A stretch of 64,000 nucleotides of DNA from assembly GCA_003611955.1 (NCBI GenBank), contig RAZE01000020.1, forward strand, positions 1 to 64,000, written 5' to 3'. Positions 8,576 to 16,621 of this stretch are shown one piece after another. How positions within the stretch are numbered: the first letter of the stretch is position 1; every line of letters starts with the position of its first letter. The stretch is from a bacterium 1XD8-76. Its GTDB lineage: Bacteria; Bacillota; Clostridia; Lachnospirales; Lachnospiraceae. The notes below the pieces were generated by a model, which ran no database searches, was not told the origin of the DNA, and worked only from the letters and a program-made list of their open reading frames with translations. The position numbers and the translations under genes were made by a program.

Positions 8576-9220
8576 TTATTCATTATCCCGGTTCCTTATG
8601 ATCAGGCAGGACAGAATCCCGGAAATAATAAGGCTCGCGATGCCCGTGCCCAGAACGATCAGGATGAGCCTTACCGAAAAGCCTTCCTTCCTGAGGATCC
8701 CCGTAAGGGTTTCCAGGTTTCCGGCGTTCATCACGGCGAAGAACAGGATAAAGCCGGGCAGCATCCGAACAAGTCCCGCAACCTGTATACCGAGAAACGG
8801 CGTCAGCAGATAGAGCAGCACATTCTGCAAGGCCAGGAAGAAAAAGGTAACTCCCAAAAGGCACAGAAGAACCGGTATCTCCAGCATACCGTTTGCGTGC
8901 CCCGTCAGCTTTATGATGCCGGCAGAAACTATTCCCACAACCGCGCACAGCATAATGCAGAGCACGCCGCCGAGATACCTTCCCACTACTTTCTGCCAGA
9001 TACTGCCGGGTACAAGAGCGGTGAACGATACCGTCTGTTTTGTGACATTGAACGCCGTACCTGCCATGACCAGTCCGCAAAAGAGCATATATGCCACTGC
9101 ACCCGTTCCGTTTTTCATCGAAAACGCCATGCTGACGATCCCGAAGATCGCGAGCATATATAACATCCCGTATTTAATATTCATAAAATCATATTCTATA
9201 TAACCAATCACTTGTTTCAT
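8576..9220 (-). CDS. ABC-2 type permease
   Basis: A 214-residue integral membrane protein with six likely helices (about 17-40, 42-60, 90-115, 122-145, 150-172, 178-207) and almost no extramembrane domain, which fits the small membrane subunits of GntR-linked ABC systems. AGAGGA precedes the ATG. It should pair with the ATPase at 9394-10287, from which it is separated by an unusually long 173-base spacer containing repeats and a stem-loop. Substrate unknown. Confidence 0.75.
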   Translation of the reverse strand: MKQVIGYIEYDFMNIKYGMLYMLAIFGIVSMAFSMKNGTGAVAYMLFCGLVMAGTAFNVTKQTVSFTALVPGSIWQKVVGRYLGGVLCIMLCAVVGIVSAGIIKLTGHANGMLEIPVLLCLLGVTFFFLALQNVLLYLLTPFLGIQVAGLVRMLPGFILFFAVMNAGNLETLTGILRKEGFSVRLILIVLGTGIASLIISGILSCLIIRNRDNE

Positions 9221-9233
9221 ATTTGTATCCTCT

Positions 9234-9379
9234 ATTCCAGTTCCGCAGAATCCCTCTCAGCACATCTTTACCCAACTCAATCTGCAGCCACTTTGTGTCT
9301 GCAAATTGAGTTATGCGCTTCCCGGGATTCCGCTGTTTTACAGTTTTCATTCCAGTTCCGCATATGCTGTTTTACAGTT
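9234..9379. repeat. Short direct repeats between ATPase and permease genes
   Basis: ATTCCAGTTCCGCA occurs at 9234-9247 and again at 9349-9362. GCTGTTTTACAGTT occurs at 9332-9345 and 9366-9379, 34 bases apart, each copy itself a small hairpin (CTGT-TTT-ACAG). The repeats fill the spacer of what should be one operon. Confidence 0.7.
9276..9310 (-). other. Intercistronic stem-loop
   Basis: In the minus-strand RNA CUCAAUUUGCAG (9310-9299) pairs with CUGCAGAUUGAG (9287-9276) over 12 pairs including one G-U, closing an 11-base loop. The wobble pairs only on the minus strand, matching the gene direction. There is no U-run, so processing or differential stability of the two cistrons is more likely than termination. 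Confidence 0.55.
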
Positions 9380-9393
9380 ACATTTCTTTCTCA

Positions 9394-10287
9394 TCATATC
9401 TCCAGTTTATCGTGCCCCTTCATCAGGTAGCTCATGATCTGGCTTATAGTGGGCTTCTCCATTACCGTTCCGGCGGGCAGAAGCGGCGCGTTGTCCGAGT
9501 GAATCAGCGCGGAGAAGCCGTAGGCGGAATGTCTTACCCCCAACAGGTATCTGGCGGTGCCTTCCGCCGCCAGCAGAGTCTCATCCCCTTTTACGAGGAT
9601 ATAATTCTCCGTCAGCTCCTCCTTCGTGTCCTGCAGAAGCACTCTTCCGTCCTCCACCATCACAATATAGTCCGCGATCTGTTCCAGATCGTCTATGATG
9701 TGGGTGGCAAACAGGACGCTGCGTTCGCCGTCCTCGATATAATGCTGCAGAAGGTTCAGTATCTCCTCTCGGAACAGCACATCCAGCCCGTTGGTTGCCT
9801 CATCCAGTATCAGAAGTCTGGTCTCCCTCGAGAGCGCCGCCGCGAACATCAGCTTTACCATCATACCTGTGGAGAAGGCGAAAAATTTTTTCTTCTCCGG
9901 CAGATTCCACCCCCTGGTCAGATGATAAAACTTTTCCTTTGAAAAAGTCGGATAAAACTGCTTAAGCAGCAGCGCCGCGTCCTTTATCTTCATATTCGGC
10001 GGGAAGTAGGATATGCTGCTGACATATCCGATCTTTTCCTTGTACAGGACCGGATCTTCCTCATACCGCTTTCCGCCCAGAAGCACCTCCCCTCCCTCCA
10101 TCCGGCGGGTTTGGGTGATCAGGCCAAGCGTGGTGCTCTTACCCGCGCCGTTCGGTCCCACATATCCCATGATATAGCCCTTCGGCAGCGTGAAGGAGAC
10201 TTTATCCAACATAAATCCTCTGTATTGTTTGGAGAGATTCCTTACCTCCAGCACCGGCGTCTCCCCTAAAAATTCTCTGTTATCCAT
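9394..10287 (-). CDS. ABC transporter ATP-binding protein (GntR-linked)
   Basis: An ATPase of 297 residues. Walker A GPNGAGKST, Walker B LLILDEATNGLD and the switch His in FATHIIDD are intact; the signature is the divergent FSTGMMVKL, as in YtrB/EcfA-like proteins that pair with ABC-2 permeases. A C-terminal extension of about 80 residues follows the catalytic core. The ATG at 10287 is preferred over a GTG two codons upstream because GAGG then sits 9 bases away. It is the second gene of the GntR operon starting at 10718. Confidence 0.88.
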   Translation of the reverse strand: MDNREFLGETPVLEVRNLSKQYRGFMLDKVSFTLPKGYIMGYVGPNGAGKSTTLGLITQTRRMEGGEVLLGGKRYEEDPVLYKEKIGYVSSISYFPPNMKIKDAALLLKQFYPTFSKEKFYHLTRGWNLPEKKKFFAFSTGMMVKLMFAAALSRETRLLILDEATNGLDVLFREEILNLLQHYIEDGERSVLFATHIIDDLEQIADYIVMVEDGRVLLQDTKEELTENYILVKGDETLLAAEGTARYLLGVRHSAYGFSALIHSDNAPLLPAGTVMEKPTISQIMSYLMKGHDKLEI

Positions 10288-10346
10288 CGTCACATACCTC
10301 GTTTCCGCGTACTTCTTCCCCCTTCGGTTTACCCGTTACGCCTTTC

Positions 10347-10718
10347 TTACATTTCCCAGATCGTCTCAAAAATCTCCTGTGCTTCCCCCAGAGGCATCTG
10401 CAGCTTCTTCGCCGCCGTCACGGCCTGCGTAAATCCCTCCTCCATTCGCCTCAGGTATTGCTCCCTGAGGATCTGATTGTCCGGCGCAAGCACGATACAT
10501 CCCTTTCCAGGCACCGTCGTGATAAACCCGTCCGCCTCCAGCTCTTTGTAAGCTCTCGTCGTCGTGATCACGCTGACGGACAGATCCGACGCCATCTTTC
10601 GGATGGAAGGCAGCACCGTATCCTCCGGAATCTCTCCGCTTAAGATCTGCTCCTCCACCTGCTCCTTGATCTGCAGATAGATCGGCTTCTCTGACTGATT
10701 TGACAATATAATCTTCAT
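10347..10718 (-). CDS. GntR family repressor, YtrA subfamily (second copy)
   Basis: A regulator of 123 residues with an N-terminal winged helix (KPIYLQIKEQVEEQ, then LPSIRKMASDLSVSVITTTRAYKELEADGF) and a short helical C-terminus (about 80-123). It heads the operon with ATPase 9394-10287 and permease 8576-9220, and is a paralogue in type of the regulator at 8094. A 90-base leader separates it from a near-consensus promoter embedded in a long palindrome, its likely autoregulatory site. Confidence 0.9.
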   Translation of the reverse strand: MKIILSNQSEKPIYLQIKEQVEEQILSGEIPEDTVLPSIRKMASDLSVSVITTTRAYKELEADGFITTVPGKGCIVLAPDNQILREQYLRRMEEGFTQAVTAAKKLQMPLGEAQEIFETIWEM

Positions 10719-10798
10719 AGTACCTCCACAGGATCGTCAGAGCCGCCGCGCTCCATGGTCTTCGCTCCGGCTTTCTGATGTATCCCTCCACATCTGCG

Positions 10799-10830
10799 CA
10801 TACTGTATATATATTATTATATACAGTATG
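10799..10830. promoter_or_regulatory. Long perfect operator palindrome over a -10 element
   Basis: CATACTGTATATA (10799-10811) and TATATACAGTATG (10818-10830) are exact reverse complements separated by six bases. The -10 hexamer of the GntR promoter lies inside it. Likely bound by the regulator at 10347. Confidence 0.8.
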
Positions 10831-10843
10831 GACGATATGTCAA
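10816..10843 (-). promoter_or_regulatory. Promoter of the second GntR/ABC operon
   Basis: On the minus strand TTGACA (10838-10843), 16-base spacer, TATAAT (10816-10821): both hexamers are consensus. A strong promoter held by the overlapping palindrome. Confidence 0.82.
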
Positions 10844-10853
10844 TAGGGAATTT

Positions 10854-10883
10854 AAAAAAAGCACTCTGTCTTCACAGAATGCT
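10854..10883 (-). terminator. Intrinsic terminator of the AAA/DUF4143 gene
   Basis: On the minus strand AGCATTCTGT, loop GAAG, ACAGAGTGCT, then seven T. All ten pairs form (one G-U). The stem includes the gene's stop codon (10872-10874). An almost identical terminator follows the DMT transporter at 19532-19565. Confidence 0.9.
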
Positions 10884-12221
10884 CTTTCTCTGCCCATCCA
10901 ACGCCAGTCCGATCAGCCGATCCGCGTGATCCGCCATAAACAGTGGGATATTCAGTACATCTCCATCGAGTTTCAGATTGTCCAGGGAAAACCGGATACG
11001 AAGTTTCACCTTTTCTCCAAACAGTTCCTTAAACTTTTTGAGACTCTTACCGGCCGTATTTGCCTCCGCTTTCACCTCCACCGGAAAAACATCATTCTCT
11101 CGCTGTATCAGAAAGTCGACCTCATACGGCGGATTATTTCGGCACCAGTATCTGGGCACGACCTCAAACTGGGTGAGAATCGTCTGCAGCACATAATTTT
11201 CGGTAAGTGCCCCTTTGAACTCCGTAAACAGCCGATTTCCTTCTCCGAAAGCGGTGGGAGCAAGATTCGCCAGACGGCGCAGAAGCCCCACATCCACCAG
11301 ATAAATCTTAAAAGCAGACAGATCATCATAGGCGGAGACAGGAAGCCCCGGCGCCGTGCTCCGGTATATTTTATGCACCAGTCTCGCGTCTGTCAACCAT
11401 TGCAGCGCATCCTCGTACTCCCTCGCTCTGGCCCCTTCCTTCACGACTTTGTACAAAAACTTCTTATTTTCTCTGGCGAGCTGTGAGGGAACCGATTTCC
11501 AGATCATGGATATCTTTGGAAATTCACTGACATCCGGATGCTTTGCAAAGTCCCGCTCATACGCTCCGATAATATCCGCCAAAGTATCCTGCATGGCGTT
11601 CACATCGCGCGCCTCAGTCCACATCAGTACAGATTCCGGCATCCCGCCTGTCACGTAATACATTTTTAACCTTTCATACAGAGGATTAAAAAATGCGTCC
11701 GGAAGAGGTTCCAATACATCCACCGTATCCAGACAGGCCACAAACTTCTCATCCCCATTGGCAAGCAAAAATTCCGTAAAAGTCATCGGATTGATCTGCA
11801 TAAAATTTACTTTACCGACCGGAAAAGACGACGGTTTTGCCAGCGCGATACCGAGCAGAGAACCCGCGCAGGCAATGTGATACTCCGGAGCATTTTCACA
11901 AAAATATTTCATGGAATTGATCACTTTGGGACAATCCTGCACCTCATCGAAAATAATGAGCGTTTTTTCCGGCAGAATTTTCTGACCACCTGCCATCATG
12001 AGATTCTGCAGTATCCGGTCTACATCTTTTGTTGTCTCAAAAAACTGTTTATACTCCTCATGTTCATCAAAATTGAAGTAAGCGGTATTCTCATAACATG
12101 TTCTTCCAAATTCTTTCAGAATCCATGTTTTTCCCACCTGGCGAACACCTTTTAATATCAGCGGCTTTCGATAGGGCGAATTTTTCCAGTCTTCCAGTTC
12201 TTTCATGATAAATCGTCTCAC
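10872..12221 (-). CDS. AAA-family ATPase with C-terminal DUF4143
   Basis: A protein of 449 residues. An N-terminal ATPase with Walker A GVRQVGKT (25-32) and Walker B TLIIFDEVQDC (about 106-116) is followed by the DUF4143 domain, where YEVDFLI and FPVEVKA (about 366-385) give the D...ExK pattern of a restriction-nuclease fold. Such proteins are common in anaerobic gut bacteria; their biological role is unsettled. The GTG start at 12221 has GAGGG upstream; an ATG at 12206 is an alternative. It is monocistronic between a strong promoter (12277-12305) and a terminator that overlaps its 3' end. Confidence 0.85.
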   Translation of the reverse strand: MRRFIMKELEDWKNSPYRKPLILKGVRQVGKTWILKEFGRTCYENTAYFNFDEHEEYKQFFETTKDVDRILQNLMMAGGQKILPEKTLIIFDEVQDCPKVINSMKYFCENAPEYHIACAGSLLGIALAKPSSFPVGKVNFMQINPMTFTEFLLANGDEKFVACLDTVDVLEPLPDAFFNPLYERLKMYYVTGGMPESVLMWTEARDVNAMQDTLADIIGAYERDFAKHPDVSEFPKISMIWKSVPSQLARENKKFLYKVVKEGARAREYEDALQWLTDARLVHKIYRSTAPGLPVSAYDDLSAFKIYLVDVGLLRRLANLAPTAFGEGNRLFTEFKGALTENYVLQTILTQFEVVPRYWCRNNPPYEVDFLIQRENDVFPVEVKAEANTAGKSLKKFKELFGEKVKLRIRFSLDNLKLDGDVLNIPLFMADHADRLIGLALDGQRKSIL

Positions 12222-12255
12222 GGCGCGCTTGCCCTCACGTAATTATATGTATTTT

Positions 12256-12271
12256 TGTGATTTCAGTCACA
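12256..12271. promoter_or_regulatory. CRP/FNR-like palindrome at the ATPase start point
   Basis: TGTGA (12256-12260), six bases, TCACA (12267-12271): the exact spacing and arms of the classical CRP half-sites. It lies just downstream of the -10 hexamer, a position for repression. Could also be chance or an operator of another family. Confidence 0.4.
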
Positions 12272-12276
12272 TTTTT

Positions 12277-12305
12277 ATTATATATTAGTGTTATTTAAAA
12301 GTCAA
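12277..12305 (-). promoter_or_regulatory. Promoter of the AAA/DUF4143 gene
   Basis: On the minus strand TTGACT (12300-12305), 17-base spacer, TATAAT (12277-12282). Confidence 0.78.
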
Positions 12306-12342
12306 TCATATCATGATTGTTTTCCTCATCATGTGTGGATAT

Positions 12343-12394
12343 AAAAAGCAGCATAGTTCATCTCTCGCAAAAAAATCAGAACTTGCCGCTTTTT
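12343..12394 (-). terminator. Terminator of the first PTS operon
   Basis: On the minus strand AAAAAGCGGC (12394-12385) pairs with GCTGCTTTTT (12352-12343), with an inner AGTTC/GAACT pairing and a T-containing tail. It lies 19 bases after the HAD gene stop. Confidence 0.6.
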
Positions 12395-12412
12395 AACACC
12401 ATATTAACTTTT

Positions 12413-13066
12413 TCATGTAATCTGCTCTGCTTCAAACAGTACAACGAGCTCTTTCATATTGTCAAACAGATAATCTGCATCCTGTTGAGTAAAACCAAAC
12501 CGATTTTCTCTTCTGGCAGCCACCGTACTTCCTGAAAGTTTCCCAGCCTGAATGCCATAATCAGAATCTTCCACAATCAGCGTGCGAGCCGCATTTACTT
12601 TCAAAATTTTTCTGGTGTAGAAATAAATTTCCGGATGTGGTTTGCTCTTTCGAAACATATCGCCGCTTATTACTTCGGAAAAATATTCCGTTAAACCGGT
12701 TTCTTCCAAAACCTTTTTTATCACCGGCATGGAGGAAGATGAAGCAATCGCCAGAGCTATGTTTTTCTTTTTCAGATATTCCAGCATCTCCGGAACCTCC
12801 CGAAACAAAAGATCCCGATAAGCAAAACAACGCTGTTTAAAATATAATTCATAATCCTTTCTGATATCTTCCGGCGTACAGGACAATCCATATTTATCAC
12901 ATATCATATCCAGTACTCCGGAATGATGTGCACCGACTACTCTGCATGCTGTTTCATAGGATATCGGTATGTTCCGATCTGACAGATACTCCATAAAACA
13001 GTTAAGATATACTCCTTCACTGTCAATCAACGTACCGTCCAAATCAAATATAACTGCCTGATACAT
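12413..13066 (-). CDS. HAD hydrolase, beta-phosphoglucomutase-like
   Basis: A HAD-superfamily protein of 217 residues with motif I FDLDGTLID (nucleophile Asp), a helical cap, motif II SSSS (about 110), motif III Lys in RKSKPHPEIY and motif IV VEDSDYG. The DxD and cap arrangement matches beta-phosphoglucomutase or small sugar-phosphate phosphatases. The ATG overlaps the SIS gene stop (TGATG), so translation is coupled; a TTG one codon earlier is also possible. As last gene of the LevR/PTS operon it probably acts on the phosphosugar made by the deglycase, or clears toxic sugar phosphate. Confidence 0.85.
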   Translation of the reverse strand: MYQAVIFDLDGTLIDSEGVYLNCFMEYLSDRNIPISYETACRVVGAHHSGVLDMICDKYGLSCTPEDIRKDYELYFKQRCFAYRDLLFREVPEMLEYLKKKNIALAIASSSSMPVIKKVLEETGLTEYFSEVISGDMFRKSKPHPEIYFYTRKILKVNAARTLIVEDSDYGIQAGKLSGSTVAARRENRFGFTQQDADYLFDNMKELVVLFEAEQIT

Positions 13067-14082
13067 CAATACTCAAACTGCCTGTAATATCTTCTCAACT
13101 GCATATCATGTCCTGTCTTCTCGGCAAACCAAACTGACATTCTGTCGATCATTATGGTCGTTGTGATCATCGGTGCATAAATCCAGCGAAACTTATCTTC
13201 TACTCCCTCCAGCGCATACTCTTTCGGGTCGATCACTACCAATCGCTTTGTTGTTTTTTTCAGAAACTTTTCAGCTCTGTCATCCAGAACTCTCTCTTTT
13301 CCTTCTCCCTTTATCAGAATAACCGGCAGCTTTTCATCCACAAGTTCCAGTGTTCCATGGAAGAAATCTGCGGAAGATACCGCTTTTGTCTTAATCCAGA
13401 GAGCTTCCTCCAACACACACATGGACTCATTGATAACTTCCCCCCACATCTGTCCACCCCCTACAAACAACAAATACGGTTCCTCTGCAAACTGCTCTGC
13501 AATCTTCTGTGCTCTGAAATCAAATTCCTTTTTGATTCTTACAAGGTTATTTGGAATCAAAGGAAGTTCCCTATATATCTGCTCATAATCTTCTCTGGAA
13601 ATATCCCCGAGGTTCAAACATAAACGCATAATAAATACGTTCAACGGCATATAGTAAAATTCCACCAGATCTGCTTTGACCACAGGGACAGTGACTGTGC
13701 TGTTTTTGGCAATCGGACAGTCATAACTGCTTGTAAAAGCTACGATCGGATTTCCCTGTTTTTTCAGCCGGTTTCCAATCTCCACAACTTCCTTCGTATC
13801 ACCTGATTTGGACATCACAATAACAAGAGACCTTTCTGTCAATTGGGAATGACCTGTTGCCATAAGTTCCGCCGCCTGCTCCATATATACCGGTACATGA
13901 CAGATCTGCTTTAAAATTTCTTTTGCGCTGGTCATCATTGCACAAGTCCCACCTACTCCTATAAAGAATATATTCTCAAATCCTTTTTCGGTGAGCGTAT
14001 CAGCGGCCTCCTCAGCCAGTTTCATCTCTTCTATCGTCTTATCCGCAATCGCAAGATATTCTGTTTCATTAAATCTTATCAT
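13066..14082 (-). CDS. SIS-domain protein, FrlB-like sugar-amine-6-phosphate deglycase
   Basis: A protein of 338 residues with two SIS domains. The first has a glycine loop (FIGVGGTCAMM, about 40-50) and the phosphosugar serine motif VMSKSGDTKE (about 105-114). The second carries SSADFFHGTLELV, which matches the active-site E/D-F-x-H-G-x-x-E-hydrophobic pattern of FrlB, and the protein ends RRYYRQFEY, very like the RRYY...EY end of FrlB. FrlB-type enzymes split fructoselysine- or glucoselysine-6-phosphate into glucose-6-phosphate and the amino acid. The mannose-family PTS genes directly upstream would supply the 6-phosphate. The family call is strong; the substrate is inference. Confidence 0.83.
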   Translation of the reverse strand: MIRFNETEYLAIADKTIEEMKLAEEAADTLTEKGFENIFFIGVGGTCAMMTSAKEILKQICHVPVYMEQAAELMATGHSQLTERSLVIVMSKSGDTKEVVEIGNRLKKQGNPIVAFTSSYDCPIAKNSTVTVPVVKADLVEFYYMPLNVFIMRLCLNLGDISREDYEQIYRELPLIPNNLVRIKKEFDFRAQKIAEQFAEEPYLLFVGGGQMWGEVINESMCVLEEALWIKTKAVSSADFFHGTLELVDEKLPVILIKGEGKERVLDDRAEKFLKKTTKRLVVIDPKEYALEGVEDKFRWIYAPMITTTIMIDRMSVWFAEKTGHDMQLRRYYRQFEY

Positions 14083-14103
14083 TTTTATCCGTTCCTTTCT
14101 CTC

Positions 14104-14931
14104 TTATCCTAAAATCCCAAAAAATGCAGCAACAATTCCAAAAATACAGGTTCCCAGAATCAGCCAGATTACATTTACATTCTTTTTCATTAACCAGTAA
14201 TATAGCCCTGTAAAAAGTACCCCCAGCATTCCCGGCATGATACCGTTTAACGTTTCCTGAAGCGTTACCATTCCTTCTCCACTTCCGATCGGTATAATAC
14301 AGTTTGCCGAAACCATTGTCATCATCATTCCGCCTACCGTCATGATACCCACAATACCGGTCGCATAGGTCAACTTATCTAACATATTGGACTTCTGCAG
14401 TTTCTCAAGATACGCGGTTCCTACAGAATATCCCTTGATCGCCCCAAAATAGCGAATCAAAAATCTCGGAATATTAAACAGCAACAAGAAAACTACCGCT
14501 CCAAGCCAGCTTCCGGAAGCGGCCAGAGATATCCCTATTCCTGTCGCAATAACACGAAGCGTACCAAGTATAATAGAATCACCTACCCCTGACAATGGCC
14601 CCATCAAAGCCGTTTTTACCTGGCTGATCGAACTTACATCAAAATCTTCTGAATTGGCATTTGCCTCTTCCATAGATGCAACGATTCCGCCGACAAAAGG
14701 AATCAGACAATGTGTTGCATTAAAAAACTCCAGATGACGTACAAGAGCCTCTTTATATTTATCAGTCCCTTCTCCATATAATTTTTTCAGGATCGGCGCC
14801 ATCATATATTCAAATCCCAGATGCATCTGCCGTTCATAGTGCCATGCCCATCCCGTTTTAAGGGAACGACGAAACATGCGCTGAATATCACTCTTTTCCA
14901 AGTGTCTTTCTTCTGTTCTAGAAGTCATCAT
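14104..14931 (-). CDS. PTS mannose/fructose/sorbose family EIID
   Basis: The membrane subunit IID, 275 residues. Seen: the N-terminal amphipathic R-R-S-L-K-T-G-W-A/W-H-Y-E-R-Q block, the conserved ALMGPLSGVGDS motif (about 150-161) and C-terminal hydrophobic helices ending in a short cytosolic FFGILG. Together with IIC it forms the translocation channel. The ATG at 14931 is six bases after GGAGG; the preceding ATG at 14937 has no space for a ribosome site. It overlaps the IIC gene end. Confidence 0.93.
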   Translation of the reverse strand: MMTSRTEERHLEKSDIQRMFRRSLKTGWAWHYERQMHLGFEYMMAPILKKLYGEGTDKYKEALVRHLEFFNATHCLIPFVGGIVASMEEANANSEDFDVSSISQVKTALMGPLSGVGDSIILGTLRVIATGIGISLAASGSWLGAVVFLLLFNIPRFLIRYFGAIKGYSVGTAYLEKLQKSNMLDKLTYATGIVGIMTVGGMMMTMVSANCIIPIGSGEGMVTLQETLNGIMPGMLGVLFTGLYYWLMKKNVNVIWLILGTCIFGIVAAFFGILG

Positions 14932-15706
14932 CCTCATCCTCCATTCCTGTATTTACTGATACAACGCCTGCTAACCTGTTTTCTCCGAATCCGACTTTTT
15001 CCATCGCAATGACCACACCAACCATAGCAACCGCCAAAATCGGCATATTCAAATAAGCGCAAAGGATAAATCCCAGAATCATAAACGGAATCAGCCTCTT
15101 GTTAAGAATCATCTTCGCAAGAACTGCAATACCTACTGCCGGCAAAATTCCTGCCGCCACAGAAAGTCCATTCGTAATAAATGCCGGAATAGAATCCAAA
15201 AGTGCCTGCATTGTATCGCTTCCAAGATAATATCCTGCCGCCACCATGATAAAAGCTGCCAGACATCGGATAAATCCAATCAGATTCATCACAAAAAAGA
15301 CTCCCTTTTCATTTCCTTTCGCCGCGTACCGGTCTGCCAGCTGTGCAATCACCGACGCCGACATAAAAACCAGATTATTGACTACCAACGCAATCAACGA
15401 TATCGGAAGCGCCATCGCCATGGCAATACCCGCATCCTGTCCCAGACTGATTGCAAATGCAGTTCCGAGAATCCCCCCGGTTACAACATCAGGTGGAATA
15501 TAAGCACCCACTGACACAGCTCCCATGAACATCAATTCCAGAGAAGCTCCGATAATCGCCCCCTGCGCTACATCACCAAACACAATTCCCACAAGAACTC
15601 CCGTCACCAGGGGGCGGAATATATAACATGTACCAATAGCATAATCGTATATCGCAAACGCGCCGATCAACCCCAGTAAAATCGCTGTACTTAAATTTGC
15701 ATCCAT
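14918..15706 (-). CDS. PTS mannose/fructose/sorbose family EIIC
   Basis: The sugar-binding channel subunit, 262 residues with about eight to ten helices. The family motif FGDVAQGAIIGASLELMFMG (about 44-63) and the IPPDVVTGGILG segment are present. GGAGGAG precedes the ATG. It lies between IIB and IID in the usual order. The acidic C-terminus (EDEDDDF) is cytosolic. Confidence 0.94.
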   Translation of the reverse strand: MDANLSTAILLGLIGAFAIYDYAIGTCYIFRPLVTGVLVGIVFGDVAQGAIIGASLELMFMGAVSVGAYIPPDVVTGGILGTAFAISLGQDAGIAMAMALPISLIALVVNNLVFMSASVIAQLADRYAAKGNEKGVFFVMNLIGFIRCLAAFIMVAAGYYLGSDTMQALLDSIPAFITNGLSVAAGILPAVGIAVLAKMILNKRLIPFMILGFILCAYLNMPILAVAMVGVVIAMEKVGFGENRLAGVVSVNTGMEDEDDDF

Positions 15707-15718
15707 TTTTATCTCCTC

Positions 15719-16189
15719 CTATAAGATCCGGGCAACATTGATCGTACGATCCGACGGAACCAGACGAATATCCACATCCACTCCCCTGTCTATAACCTTT
15801 CTCAGCCCGTTTTTTTCTTCTTCCGTAACCCACACCGTTTTGGATAGTTGCTGTCCATTTTCAACTTTTTTCACTCCACCAATATTGATATGGCGGATCT
15901 GTTCACAGCTCTCTGCTATCTTGACTGCATCTGTCACTGACTCCACGATCACAAACAACTTATATTTATCTGTCACACCGCTGTTGATCGCCCCAATGGA
16001 ATCTTCAAGATTCTTCATCACCAGTTTCACGCCGGACGGCTTACTCAGCTTCATCGTCGTTTTTTTCAGATCGTCTTTCATCACGCCGTCATTTGCAATC
16101 AAAATACAATCCGCCCCAAGCGAAGCAGTCCACGAAAAAGCAACCTGTCCGTGTAAAAGTCTGTGATCCACTCTTAATAATTGAATCAT
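15719..16189 (-). CDS. PTS mannose/fructose/sorbose family EIIB
   Basis: The cytosolic phosphocarrier, 156 residues. DHRLLHGQV near the N-terminus holds the phosphorylated His (residue 13). It passes phosphate from IIA to the incoming sugar. AGGAGG precedes the ATG with good spacing. Confidence 0.94.
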   Translation of the reverse strand: MIQLLRVDHRLLHGQVAFSWTASLGADCILIANDGVMKDDLKKTTMKLSKPSGVKLVMKNLEDSIGAINSGVTDKYKLFVIVESVTDAVKIAESCEQIRHINIGGVKKVENGQQLSKTVWVTEEEKNGLRKVIDRGVDVDIRLVPSDRTINVARIL

Positions 16190-16204
16190 ATCAACCTCCT
16201 ACTG

Positions 16205-16621
16205 TTAAAAATCTTCCATCATCTGACCATTGCAGACCAACGCACTGCAATCTACGCATCCTTCCTGCGCAGCGGACATAACGTCCTGCAACATAGACTC
16301 TCCATTCAGGTTGTCCAGATTTTCCGTCAATGTCAGCAGCATTGCAAGGTTCATCCCGGATAACAGGCGGATTTCTCCCGACTGTGCATAACCCATAAAC
16401 TCATTATTTACACTTCCGCCAAACAAGTCCGTCACAACGATCCACTCATCCTCTGCGCTACGCTCTTTCATAAATTTTTCTACTCTTGACTCTATCTCAT
16501 TTTCGCCATTCAGATAAGCGCACATCGTCTTGATCCGTTCCTGCCTGCCCATGATCATTTCTATTGAACAAAGCATACTGTCCGCAAGAGTTCCGTGAGA
16601 GGCAAGCAATATTTTTCTCAT
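16205..16621 (-). CDS. PTS mannose/fructose/sorbose family EIIA
   Basis: The cytosolic IIA, 138 residues. The N-terminal ILLASHG motif carries the phospho-acceptor His9, and TDLFGGS (about 78-84) is the second family motif. The start overlaps the stop of the LevR-like regulator by four bases (ATGA), so regulator and PTS are one transcript. Confidence 0.93.
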   Translation of the reverse strand: MRKILLASHGTLADSMLCSIEMIMGRQERIKTMCAYLNGENEIESRVEKFMKERSAEDEWIVVTDLFGGSVNNEFMGYAQSGEIRLLSGMNLAMLLTLTENLDNLNGESMLQDVMSAAQEGCVDCSALVCNGQMMEDF

